Assembly (NCBI GenBank): GCA_002104985.1
Contig: MCGO01000006.1
Span: 248,001-312,000 of the forward strand
DNA length: 64,000 nt
Direction: 5' to 3'
Origin: Rhizoclosmatium globosum
Lineage: Eukaryota; Chytridiomycota; Chytridiomycetes; Chytridiales; Chytriomycetaceae
Shown: positions 33,591 to 44,168 of the stretch, in pieces
How positions within the stretch are numbered: the stretch's first letter is position 1
Layout of the letters: each line of letters begins with the position of its first letter
Translations under genes and position numbers: made by a program
The notes under the pieces: generated by a model
Told to the model about the DNA's origin: nothing
Seen by the model: the letters and a program-made list of their open reading frames with translations, nothing else
The model's database searches: none

Positions 33591-34083
33591 CTAGGATAAG
33601 TTATCACTACTCCTTTGTGAATTACTTATTTCTTGTTGAATACGTTGTGCAATATCAATGGCCTTCTCCCTCTTTATCTGGAATACAACCTTCCCATAAG
33701 AGTGCCCATCCAAATCAAGTGCAACAGTTTCATCTGGGGTGGCATAGAGATATAAGTCTGGCTTGCGACCGTCGCTGTGATGATACACGGCTACAAAGTG
33801 GTCAGTTTGAGTTTGCTTTTGATTCATTCAACTCACCATCAGTCACGATGCCTGGAATGTTGCTACCGACTTTGATACCCCTGAATATTTCTTGGGTTTC
33901 ACTTGGGCGAACTCGGACGCCCTTGATTTGAGAGTAGAGGATGGGAACCTCTTGTCTGGGTGATCATCAGACCAATAACCATATTGTTGAATGGAAGACT
34001 TACTGTCGGTTCATCGAGAGGAGCCTTTCTGAAGTGGAGGGTATGATGACGACACCATCCTTTTCGAATCTGATTTGTGGCAT
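33591..34083 (-). CDS. Small PH-like protein, paralog C
   Basis: Three exons leftward: 34004-34083, 33837-33955 and 33591-33790, introns 48 and 46 nt, all in phase, 132 residues. It starts MPQIRFEKDGVVIIPSTSE and contains LYSQIKGVRVRP, GIKVGSNIPGIVTD, GRKPDLYLYATPDETVALDL, YGKVVFQI and AQRIQQEI. It is the most complete member of the family seen here. The IPGIV turn and the alternating strands recall small bacterial PH-like proteins whose middle reads 'GIRAPGTGIPGVIALGT' (memory, not searched). Compared with paralogs A and B at 11-12 kb it has one extra intron, so it is an older, dispersed copy. Function unknown. Confidence 0.65.
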
Positions 34084-34521
34084 TCTTGGGACTGTTAGTC
34101 AAGTGGTTGGTGCTGAATTCTACTCAGTTTTGTCATTGAATGCCAAGACCAACGCCTTCAAACTTGAAGCATTGCTACGTACGTCCGGGTTTCATAATTC
34201 CAAGTTCATTATTTCATTGCTTTCCATGGATCCCGCATAAATTGCCGCAGACTTCAAGGAAAGTTTAACATCAATAATAATATTCGGATCCAAATGTTAA
34301 ATTCAAAAAGCTTCAGAATAATTGAATCATCAGGATTCCTTGCTTGCTCTGAAAGACTTTGTGCATCCACTCATATTGTTATGATGTAGATTGCAAGTGT
34401 AATTACACTGGGCTTTGGTTTCAACAGTTTCAAAGCAAAGAGAGGGTCCTTGGGATTTCAGAAGGCTCAATGCTTGCCAGAGTTGGTTTTACGGACATAA
34501 CTTAGCACCCTTCCTCAGTCG
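34084..34521. other. Intergenic between PH-like gene C and tRNA-Gln
   Basis: AT-rich, no open frame above about 100 codons with coding character. I see nothing to annotate beyond the expected promoter of the minus-strand gene. Confidence 0.4.
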
Positions 34522-34593
34522 TGTTGTATAGTGTAGTGGTGATCACCCTGGTTTTTGATACCAGTAACCCCGGTTCGAATCCGGGTACGACCT
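34522..34593 (+). tRNA. tRNA-Gln (anticodon UUG)
   Basis: A cloverleaf can be drawn: acceptor TGTTGTA against TACGACC (first pair mismatched), D arm TAGTGTAGTGGT that doubles as the A box, anticodon stem CTGGT/ACCAG with loop TTTTGAT giving anticodon UUG, and T arm CCCGG-TTCGAAT-CCGGG containing the B box. No intron and no encoded CCA. The body closely resembles fungal tRNA-Gln. A T-rich stretch for Pol III termination follows shortly after (CTGTTTTGG). Confidence 0.9.
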
Positions 34594-35424
34594 GTTTTGG
34601 TCAGGATTTGAAATCATTCTGTTGCGATGCAGCAATTGGACAGCTGTCTTACTTTGCCGCACGAACCCTTTTGATGTCACTGGGAGGTATTTATTATAGT
34701 TTTCTATTTGGGCTCAATGTATACAGCTTGGTCCGAATCCAGTTAATCAGAATGTATGTACATTGAATTCAGCGTGTATTCTGTCCACATAAATCTATGA
34801 CGTTCCTTTATAATTGGATACGAAAATGGAGTTGTTGTCTGTGAATTTGGATGAGGGGTGCAAAATCTTGAACACGGAAACGGTTGGAAGTGGTTAAACG
34901 AGTGAACACATTCCGCGCGTTGTTGGTTTCACCTTAAGACAGGTAGTGAAGTGTACTGTTACAGGACCCCCAACTGGGCAAGTGTAAGTGTTAGAAGGGG
35001 TTTGAGCACATAAGAGGCTGTCAAAACAAGTTGACGGAATTGTTGTTGCGGAAACACCACAGGGAGAGTAAATAGGGAGTAGAGTGATTTTTGACGCTCA
35101 AGTGTCGTTGGGAAGGATTCAGACAAGTACGTCAAGGATCACTGTCATGTTATTTTCCAGAGAATTAACCTGACAAAGCAGAAGGTGAAGAAGATTATTG
35201 ACCGACTGGTACATGTTGTAAGACTTCATTGCCAAATTTAGAAAAAAAACTACACAATTGTTCAAAAGCATTATCCACAAACACCAAATAGATATCGTGC
35301 AAAACACTGTTTATAACCTTCAAACGGGAGAGGAGGGAAATATGTAGTCGGAACTTTGACTTCCAAAACACCCCGACCTCACCCAACGCCTCCTCCATCC
35401 TCTTGCCTGATGTCATCCAAAAAG
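34594..35424. other. Intergenic between two tRNA genes
   Basis: No gene recognised. The open frames on either strand are shorter than 90 codons and lack coding character. Confidence 0.4.
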
Positions 35425-35496
35425 CACCCAAGGTGGGGATCGAACCCACGACCACCTGCTTAGAAGGCAGATGCGCTGCCGCTGCGCTACCCGGGC
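35425..35496 (-). tRNA. tRNA-Arg (anticodon UCU)
   Basis: On the minus strand: acceptor GCCCGGG pairing with CTTGGGT (three G-U pairs), D arm TAGCGCAGCGGCAGCGC, anticodon stem TCTGC/GCAGG with loop CTTCTAA giving UCU, and T arm GTGGG-TTCGATC-CCCAC. Length 72 nt including the discriminator base, no intron, no encoded CCA. Confidence 0.9.
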
Positions 35497-35908
35497 ATGC
35501 TGTGTCATGTGTTTATAGCATCATATTCCCAGTCTAATGGAACAACATCTCATAACAATTCCAAGTCAGTCAATATTATCAAATAGTTTATTAAACAGAG
35601 CTAGTGCGTTTGTTTATGTTAGGGAGGACATTGTATGTTAGTTGATTGGAAAGGACGGACAAATATTTACCCACTTGATCGGCTTAAGAGGCAGTCTAAC
35701 AGTTAGACCTCAAATAACATCATTTAAATATTGGGTGTGCGTCCTTTCAGTAAATTTAGTGTGTTACACTGTTCAAGAGGCAGGTCACTTTTGACCAGGA
35801 TTTTAACAGGATTTTAAACCAAACTCATGCAAAAGGATATTATAATGTATTACAGTAACGTACTGTGGTTGGATAAGAATGTTGTGATATATATGAGTGT
35901 AAGGTCTT
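35497..35908. other. AT-rich 5' flank of tRNA-Arg, upstream of the retrotransposon
   Basis: No gene. The last five bases (GTCTT, 35904-35908) are the left copy of the target-site duplication of the neighbouring copia element. Confidence 0.5.
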
Positions 35909-36206
35909 TGTTACAACGGAGAAGTCTTCTCCAAGTGATCTGTCGACAGGTTAGTCCGCACCCACTCCCTCACCATTCCACTACAGAACCAACTAACTTA
36001 CCCAAGCAGGAGGTACGTAGTTGGAAGTGTGATAAGCGACATTGAGGTGAGCGTGACGGGGTTGCGTGGAGATTCCGGACCGGGACTGAACGGAATCCGC
36101 TTCCGACCACTCCCGTCCGTCCGTGGATTGCACACGTGATCCTGTTCTTCGCTTTTTTCACAACAAACACTTCCAGTGCCTGCCACACAAGTCGCCCGTC
36201 CTAACA
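35909..36206 (+). repeat. 5' LTR of the copia element
   Basis: 298 bp, begins TGTTACAACGG and ends CTAACA. Compared with the 3' LTR it differs at three positions (A/G near 35914, A/G near 35991, C/T near 36091). No intervening gaps. Confidence 0.95.
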
Positions 36207-36220
36207 CAACTACACCGTTA

Positions 36221-39200
36221 ATGACTGGGTCAATCAAGTCTACTGTAAACACTACCGACGTCCACCGCCCCAAGCCTGTGGATGCCTTTGCTCCACACAT
36301 GGTGTCCACGTCGCTTGACAAGAACGAGGCCTACATCAGGCAACTCTACCCGTCTCTCGTCAATCCCGACCTCCAATCCACGCTTGTGCTCGCCTCCTAC
36401 GAGATCTTCGCTCCCACAACCGCTCCCAAACCTATAATGGTGAAAAAGACAGTCACCTCCGAGAATGGTGGGCAGCCTTACGAAGTAACCGTGGAGAGCG
36501 ACAAGCCGTCGGATCTGGCTGTTTTCCAGACGAATCAACTCAATCACAACGCATTAGTTGATGCCGCTCTGAAACACCAAAAGGAAGTCGATGACATCAA
36601 CAACAAGCGAAAGGAACAACATCGCAAGTTTATTGATGGTCAAGCCGCTGCCCTCCGTGACTACTCCCAGCAGTTCTCTTCCATCAAGTGGAAAGAGATC
36701 CAGGAGGACCCAACGTTCAAGGCCAACCCAACTCTTTTGAATGCATTCGCTGCTGCGCGATCTGTTTTCCAACAAGACGACTGGGTTGGGGTGAGTGACT
36801 ATTTTACGTCTTCCCCTTTTGCCTTATCCATTTCAAATTCGACTTTGTAATGATGACTAATCGACTTTTCATCACACAGATGAACTTCACCACGTTCTTG
36901 AACAACCTCATGCAGTCTGGACTGTCGAAGGAGCATCGGAACAGTTTGGAGAAGTGGGAAGCTTTCGTCGAAAAGCTCAAGAAGTCTTCCCAAGGTCTAC
37001 AGCAAATCAAGGCTGTTTTCCAGCATTTCCAGTTCAATGATACTGATGCGGAAAAGGCTGCCGATATCTTCTCTCTTGTCCTCACTCTGGCCCTTGTCCA
37101 CAAGAACATGCCAGATCCAAGTTCGGTCCTTGGAAGCCGCTTCATTGGAATCAGACTTGATATCGAGAAAGACAGTTACAAGTTGTTTCCAAATATGGAA
37201 GCTCTTATCACCAAGTTGACAAGCACTTTGACCAACGTCGCAAGAAGCGTGCGAATGCTGCTGACACCGAGTATGAAACAGACTACTACTCCGACAGTGC
37301 CAGTGATGACAAGAAAGACGTCAAGATTGACAAGAAGGCTCTCAGATCGATTCTGAAGGTGAGTGAAAATGCCGATTTGGTCGATTCCTCCCCCTCCGAT
37401 TCTGATTTTGATATGCCTGCTCTTGCTGAATCCTCCAGTGACTCTGAGTCTATGGACGAATATGATTCCGACGATGGTTCTTACACTTCATTGCCCAGAC
37501 TTCAAAATCTAACAAGGACGTTGAGAAGCAAGTCCGTAAGCTCGCGGGCAAGTAGAATCCAGAGAGGCTCAACGCTTCTTCAAGTCGATGAAGTTGACAA
37601 GTGGCACGATTTTAATGAGTTGTCAAAGCGGATTTTTGTTACACGTGGATTGAATGTTTTCAATAAACGTATCCGTTCTTTGATTGATTCTGGTGCTTCC
37701 TTGATTATGACTCCCTGTTTAGAACACTTTGTTCCTGGGACCTACCAGCCAGTTGAAGATGAATTCGTATATATGGCCAACGAAAACAAGATCCCAATAG
37801 TCGGTACTGGTACCATCCGAATGTTCAGTAACCCTGAGAGACTGATTGAAGGCGCTCTTCATGTCCCTCAGCTTACAGACATGCTTGTGTCAATTTCCCA
37901 CTTGTTACGTGACTCAAAAGATACCATTGAGTTCACTCAGAACAAGGTACGCTTGAAGCTCAATCAAACACGTCAAGTCTTGGAAATTGGAGCACAAGTC
38001 GGCGATCTTTACTACATTGACCTTGGTTATGACGAATCCAAATTTGCTGCACCTGCAAAGTCTATTCCTGCTCTAGATCGCAAAACTTGGTTAGAATGGC
38101 ACCAAGTCCTTGCCCACTGCAACGACCGTACTATGCGTCAAACATTGGACTCTGCAGGTATCACCTACAACTTTGAGCGAGACAAGAAAATCTGTCCTGC
38201 TTGTCCTGCAGTAGCACACAGGAAACGAACCACCCGTAAGCTTGATGGCCCATCAGACAGGCCAATTCACATGTTAAGCCACATATACGAAGACCTTTAT
38301 CCAATTGGTTTTCGCACCATTCGTGGTTACAGGTATATAGCATTCATCCAATGCCGATACACCAAATATATGTGGATTCTACCGCTCAAGTCAAAAGCAG
38401 AGTTTACCATCCGATTCACTCGTTTTCTGAACACTTTAGAGCTCAAGTATGGGTATCAGATTCTTGTAATTGGAGGCGACAGAGGTGAACTTGATACCAA
38501 GTGGATGGAAACTTGGTGCCTCTCCCATTCTGATGTTGAAGTGGAGCTCCGACTTGCACCAGCTTACACTCAAGAATTTAGTTTGGTCGAACGCCCTCTT
38601 GGAATCTACCGCGACAGAGCTGAATTGGAATTGCTGACATCCTTGTTCCCAAAGGATTTCTACTGCTTTGCAATTCAACTTGCAGTCTTTGTCATTAATT
38701 CACTCGTAACCGCCGCTCCTAAAAATGGAATTCGCGCGAAGTCACCGTATGAACGTATCACCAACGTACAACCATACTATAAGTGAGTCTTTCAAACATT
38801 CTTTATACTCAATTCTGGAGAGTAACAACTATTTACAGTTACTTCATTTCCATGGGTACGTTGGGATATACGCCAGTTGAAAAGAAACTACAGACCAAAC
38901 GCGTTGGTAGAATGATCAAAGCAGAGCCTGTCGCCTTTCTTGCATACAAGTCGCGTACTATCATGATTGTTTGGAACTATCGCCGTCAAAAGCCAGTTGA
39001 AGTATTTCACGTTCGCTGGTGCCCCACCATCTTTCTTGGAAAGACCTTTGATCCAACAGTGGTAAATCCGTTTGTCAAGGCCCATGCTGATGCCATGCAG
39101 ACATCAATGCCAGTGACTCCGGTTGAAGATGAAGTTTTCGACTACTTCATTGACATACCAGATGATGGTTTCAAGGTACCTGAAGCACTTGTTGACTCCG

Positions 39201-41860
39201 AATCTGACACTCCAGAGTCTGGTTGGGACACCGATGCTACTACACTTTCCAAGTCTGAGATGACGTATAAAGGGGACGTTGAGGCAGTTTCTTTGGAAGA
39301 TGAAGGTGAATAGCCGTACACTATCATAATTCCTTCAAATTCTTATTTAACAATCTCTTTAGATGATACTATCATGACTGACAATGAGGCAAGTCTTGAG
39401 AAGCTATCTAAAGTCCAGCCTGTTGGCGAATCTATGGCCTATGGTCAGTATTCCTCAATACGCCAAGCAAAATGTAACATTCTTTATGTTTTCCTATAGA
39501 TTCTGCTGACAGTTCCAGCCCATTATTTTCGGGACCTTTAATCGATGGCCCTCGCCTTGCCAGAGAACGTGAAGATATTTCTCGTCTCCTCCAAGAGCCT
39601 GGTCGAAGTCTGCGAAAGCGACCACGTAGCCGCGAGTCTTCGAGTGAACCTCCACAAAAGCCACGTTGTCTCCGAGCAAAGGTTTCCAAGTCGTCTATTT
39701 CCCTTGGTACCAGTGATTTAGATGAATTTATATCTTATATGCAACACCTTTTCAAGGAAGGTCAAATCCTTATGTCAGACTCAGATTCAGCATCTGACTC
39801 TGAAGCCTCAAGCCCTGGCACCGAACCTGCTAAGTCCAACGATGAAGCAGAGCCAGCAACCCTATCTGATCCAGACTTTGAAGCTGCATTGAGCCGCCGC
39901 GCACTTGAAGCTATAACTACTGTGGTTCATGCAAGTACTACATACATTAGGCTTCAACACCGAGTTGAACGTGCTGCCAAATCAACTGGCAAGAAATTCA
40001 GTAAACTCCGCCGCCGCGCCAAACATGCTCGTGTCGAAATGGATAGCTTTATGAGTTCCCAGATGGAAGAGTTGGAGAAAGAAAGATCTCGCATCAACGC
40101 TGCCCACCGACCAGAACTTCACTTTGATTGGTCCAAGGCTGCTCCCTCTGATGTACCAACTGAACGTATTCATGTTTCCAATGCTCCACCTGTTCCAAAG
40201 TCAGTTCGTGAAGCTATGGAAGGACGCTTTGCTGCCTACTTTCAATGTGCAATGCTATGTGAAATTGAGAGTCTAATGAACCGCGAAGTTTACACCACTT
40301 CTCTTTTGCCTGAAGGTCGCAAACCCATCAAATCAAAGTGGGTTTACGCATACAAGACTGATCCTGAAGGATTCATCACTCGCTTTAAAGCTCGTCTTGT
40401 TGCAGTCAGCTGTGGTCAAACCCCTTATGATGACTTTGACGAAACTCATTCGCCAACAGTCAAGATCAAGGCAATCCGTGTTCTCATCGCGTTAAGCGCT
40501 GCATTTAACCTCAACATTTCGCAACTTGATATCAAGACTGCATTTTTGTATGCCAGGGTTCACTGAAAAAGACTCTGAAGGTAGACCTCTTTTTGCCGAG
40601 CTCAAGAAAGCACTCTATGGCCTTCGCCAAGCTGGTCGCCAATGGTATAAGAGACTACGCGATTTCTTTGTGAAAATTGGTTTCCAACAGTTGAAAACTG
40701 ATTCCTGTGTCTTCATGAAGATTGATCCAACAACTGGTCAACTTGTCATCATTCTATTCTATGTTGATGATATCCTCATTGCTTGTAAGGACCAAGCTGT
40801 GATTGACCAAATCAAGGAGCTTATTAAGTCTGAGTTCGAGATTTCTGACCTTGGCCAAGCCAAATGGATTCTCAAGATCCAAGTTGAACACACCAAAGCG
40901 GGAATATGGTTAGGACAACCTCAATATGCTCATACTCTGCTGAAAGAATACGATATTTGGGATCTGGACTCCAACAACTGGGCCGATACTCCAATGGCTA
41001 CCACCTGGAATCATGACCCAAGTAGCCCTCCCATTTCTGCAGAAAGACAACGCAAATACTGTTCAATTATTGCCAAGTTGATTTATTTGAGTTGTATGAC
41101 CAGACCAGACCTCATATGCGTTGTGAACACTCTGGCTCAGTTTCAACGTTCCTCCACCACTCAGCATGACTATGATGCGCTGATTCGAGTTCTACGCTAT
41201 CTTCGCAGAACTTATGATTGGGGAATTCTTTTCAAGGCAAGTGCTTCTGGTGACCTCACTGTCTACTCTTCTGAAGAGTCTCGAGTAAGGACTGACCGAC
41301 CACTTGATATGGAACTGCCAGAAGGATTGGCTCCACATGCTGCTGCTGATTCAAGTTTTGCACAAGAGACTGATCGTAAATCTCACTCTGCGTATGTGAT
41401 GATGGCTTTCGGAGGTCCAGTTGCCTGGTACTCCAAGAAGCAGTCAACCACTGCTTTGTCTTCTACTGAATCCGAGCTCTATGCCCTCGTTGAAGCAGTT
41501 AAAGAAGCTCTTTGGATGCGTCTATTCTTGCAAGAACTTGGTTTCAAGTTGCCTGGTTCTACAGTAATTGATCAAGACAATCAGTCTACAATTGCTATTG
41601 CATCCAACCCCATCAACCATGCCCGTGTTAAACACATGGAGGTCAAGGCTCATTTTGTACGTGAACATATTGAAAACAGCAATGTTTATCTGGTTTACTG
41701 CCCCACTGAGTTGATGGTTGCTGATGTACTTACTAAGGCTCTGCCTGCTCCCCAACACTACAGGTTATGTGGTATGATGGGATTGTGTAAGTTATCTGAT
41801 GTTGACCCTGATTATAAGTTTAAAGCACTTAGAGTCAGATACACAAGGTTTAGTGATTAA
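36221..41860 (+). CDS. Copia gag-pol polyprotein with four apparent introns and lesions
   Basis: ATG 36221, 15 nt after the LTR. Gag ends in a basic, helical region. Protease: LIDSGASLIMTP with the catalytic D-S-G. Integrase: zinc finger H and C pair (WHQVLAHCN ... CPACP) and the D, D, E of the catalytic triad in EDLYPI, IGGDRGELD and LVERPL. Reverse transcriptase: FYVDDIL, and KALYGLRQAGRQWYK. RNase H: ADSSFAQETDRKSHSAY, STESELYALVEAVKEALW and ADVLTKALP. Apparent introns 36791-36879, 38783-38838, 39306-39362 and 39444-39499 all have GT-AG ends and preserve phase. Two problems: a one-base slip in gag near 37210, and loss of roughly a dozen codons plus a frame change near 40552, exactly where the copia 'FLYG-LDE-xYM-xQPxGF' segment should be. 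The tail of gag and start of pol occupy different frames around 37500, so frameshifting is possible. The copy is probably not autonomous. Confidence 0.85.
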
Positions 41861-41964
41861 ATAAACATTTATGAAGTTCAATTCTTCAAGCTCGCACTCT
41901 ACTCTGGTGAATTAAATGTTTAGCCTTATGCTTGTAAAAAGCTTCTGTGTCTCCAGTATAGTCT

Positions 41965-41977
41965 CGTCACAGGGGGG
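41965..41977 (+). other. Internal duplicate of the polypurine tract
   Basis: The word CGTCACAGGGGGG occurs here and again at 42077-42089, 112 bp later, immediately before the 3' LTR. A second tract at this position could be a secondary initiation site for plus-strand DNA or a remnant of a small duplication. Confidence 0.5.
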
Positions 41978-42076
41978 ACGCGTGTCACGCGCGTGCCGGC
42001 ACCTCTGGGCTTATTATACGCACTCAATCTAGTCCGACACTCTTATCACTTCACACGTGACTGCAACCTACCCTGT

Positions 42077-42089
42077 CGTCACAGGGGGG
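42077..42089 (+). promoter_or_regulatory. Polypurine tract of the copia element
   Basis: CGTCACAGGGGGG directly abuts the 3' LTR start at 42090. In copia elements an A/G tract at this place primes plus-strand DNA synthesis. Confidence 0.75.
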
Positions 42090-42387
42090 TGTTACGACGG
42101 AGAAGTCTTCTCCAAGTGATCTGTCGACAGGTTAGTCCGCACCCACTCCCTCACCATTCCACTACAGAACCGACTAACTTACCCAAGCAGGAGGTACGTA
42201 GTTGGAAGTGTGATAAGCGACATTGAGGTGAGCGTGACGGGGTTGCGTGGAGATTCCGGACCGGGACTGAATGGAATCCGCTTCCGACCACTCCCGTCCG
42301 TCCGTGGATTGCACACGTGATCCTGTTCTTCGCTTTTTTCACAACAAACACTTCCAGTGCCTGCCACACAAGTCGCCCGTCCTAACA
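42090..42387 (+). repeat. 3' LTR of the copia element
   Basis: 298 bp, begins TGTTACGACGG and ends CCTAACA, followed by the right target duplication GTCTT. 295 of 298 positions match the 5' LTR. Confidence 0.95.
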
Positions 42388-43080
42388 GTCTTAATATCGT
42401 CTTTCTAGTAACATATTGTTGCAGCCACCATAATTTCTTTACAAGAAGGCAAGATTGGTTGTCCATTCAACAAGCCTTTTGAAAAGCGTTCATTGTGTCA
42501 CAGGTTATATAGATATATATGTGAAACCTCTAACTGGTCTCGATCCATCAACTGGACAACGACAGACCTCAATCATTATAGATTTGGAAGTAGTGTCCAT
42601 CCTACCCTGCAGGTCCATTGGCCCCAATTGCAGAGGGGGAAGTGTGCGGTTCCTAAGCACGTTAGGGCATGATAGAACTAACAGTAAGGGAAGGGAAAGA
42701 ACAGGAAAGGCAATAACAATAAAAGAAACAACACAACTAATAAAGAAATACTCCACCTCGTAGCTGCTCAATTTACCCCACTGAAGAGCGCTTTTAGGAC
42801 TAGTGCCACATGACCTCAACATGGTCTATAGCTCCTTTTCCTACGCTCCGAACGACCAAGTCCAAATGTTAGAACGTGTCATTATATATGCTCGGTTTAG
42901 CAATCTGTGGGGAACTAGGTTCCTGCCTCCGCTCAAATATAATAAACTGTCAAGTCCCACCATGATCACCCCGCTGTACCTCTTGATCCATGACTGTACA
43001 ACTCCCTTTGACTAAACAACGTCACCACGGTTATTTCCAGAAGCCGTTATCTGGTCCTAAGCGCTTCACGGTCCATTGAC
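42388..43080. other. Intergenic, right flank of the retrotransposon
   Basis: Nothing recognisable. The short frames on both strands have no coding character. A frame at 42505-42822 (minus) is hydrophobic low-complexity. Confidence 0.35.
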
Positions 43081-43084
43081 GTTA

Positions 43085-43606
43085 TCCACGTTACTTTTGG
43101 CCAGACCTACAACCCACATGTCCCCTAACTAGAGATTCTTCCTGTGCCCATTGTACCTGTGCTACTTGTTCAACACTATCGCTCAGAACTTGCAACGAGA
43201 TTCCCTGGCGTGAATATGGTCGACAACAGCGCTCACCTGAGAATCCTCTAATGGACGTGACATATGAAAACGAATGGTCAATACAAGACCCAAATTTGAT
43301 GCCCACCACGGCAGATTGGGCGCTATGCCATCGTTTTTTTATGACTGATAAGCGGGCCGGTGGGATACTCCTATCTCTAGATGGACGAGGATTCTTGGAT
43401 ACGTTTTTTCATCAACCAGCTCCGTTGAGGTAAGTTTTAGTGTTGGAAGCGGGCAACTGAAACAAAAGTCATTGCGAAATCACACAACTCTGGTTACCAA
43501 TATGCGAAGTAGCAGCAATCGAAGCCATAGCCACTCAAGCAGCCTGTCTGCCAGCTCGGATCAAAGCGATGACGATACGTTGCAGCGACTCTCGAAACGT
43601 CCTTGA
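43085..43606 (+). CDS. Partial unknown gene with Cys-rich segment
   Basis: An open frame from about 43085 to 43430 contains CAHCTCATC and a hydrophilic stretch MDVTYENEWSIQDPNLMP. It ends at a GTAAGT-like donor (43430). A Ser-rich continuation (SSSNRSHSHSSSLSASS) ends at TGA 43604-43606, but the intron that would connect them in phase is not settled. Possible 5' continuation through an acceptor near 43039 meets an in-frame TGA. I recognise no family. It may be the 3' end of a gene whose 5' part is missing or broken. Confidence 0.35.
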
Positions 43607-44168
43607 ATATACTCTTTATGCTTGCCACAGAACTTCAATTAACTTCAATCTGTACTGATTTACCACTGATCCCCATAACAACAAATAAATGAATAACAAA
43701 ATAATAAAACGTAAAAGAATAAATACAAGCCCCGTTTCCAAGTCTTTGAACCTACTGCCGTCGAAATTCTAATCCTTTGTTTCCTCGTTGAATAAATAAT
43801 AAGTATGTGGTCAGTCATACTTGACTTGAATACGTTCATAAACACTGTTCTTGCGTTCACTAATCGTTACAGCATCTATTGTTAGTTAGGTTCACGATAG
43901 CTATGTTGATATAGCTTGGATCGAGATGTCGATTGTAAGTACCAAGAAAGAGCCTTGTTTCAAGACATTTCGGGGTGAAGTTGAGTGATATTGATTACCA
44001 AGGTGGATATATTCATGCTCCATTAATTTTGGTTGGTAATACCGTTAAGAATTTCTGTCTCGGGAAACAAACTCATCTCGTTACCAGAATTTGGCTACGA
44101 ATCATTACAAATATGTACCTCGTCCATAAATACACATCTATTACTATTTATTTCGCCACTAAGAATCA
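43607..44168. other. AT-rich intergenic region
   Basis: No gene seen. Likely holds the 3' untranslated regions of the convergent neighbours. Confidence 0.4.

Larger units (their letters stand above)
35909..42387 (+). mobile_element. Ty1/copia LTR retrotransposon, full length
   Basis: A complete 6,479-bp element: 298-bp LTRs at both ends (TGTTA...TAACA) differing at only three positions, a polypurine tract abutting the 3' LTR, and a perfect 5-bp target duplication GTCTT at 35904-35908 and 42388-42392. The internal coding order is gag, protease, integrase, reverse transcriptase, RNase H, so it is copia (Pseudoviridae) type. The high LTR identity marks a recent insertion. It sits about 410 bp upstream of tRNA-Arg. 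Four apparent spliceosomal introns and one lesion in the reverse transcriptase are described with the coding entry. Confidence 0.95.

Noticed and set aside
36207..36220. A primer-binding site directly after the 5' LTR
   Set aside because: The 14 bases before the ATG show no TGG start or clear complement to a tRNA 3' end that I can assign.
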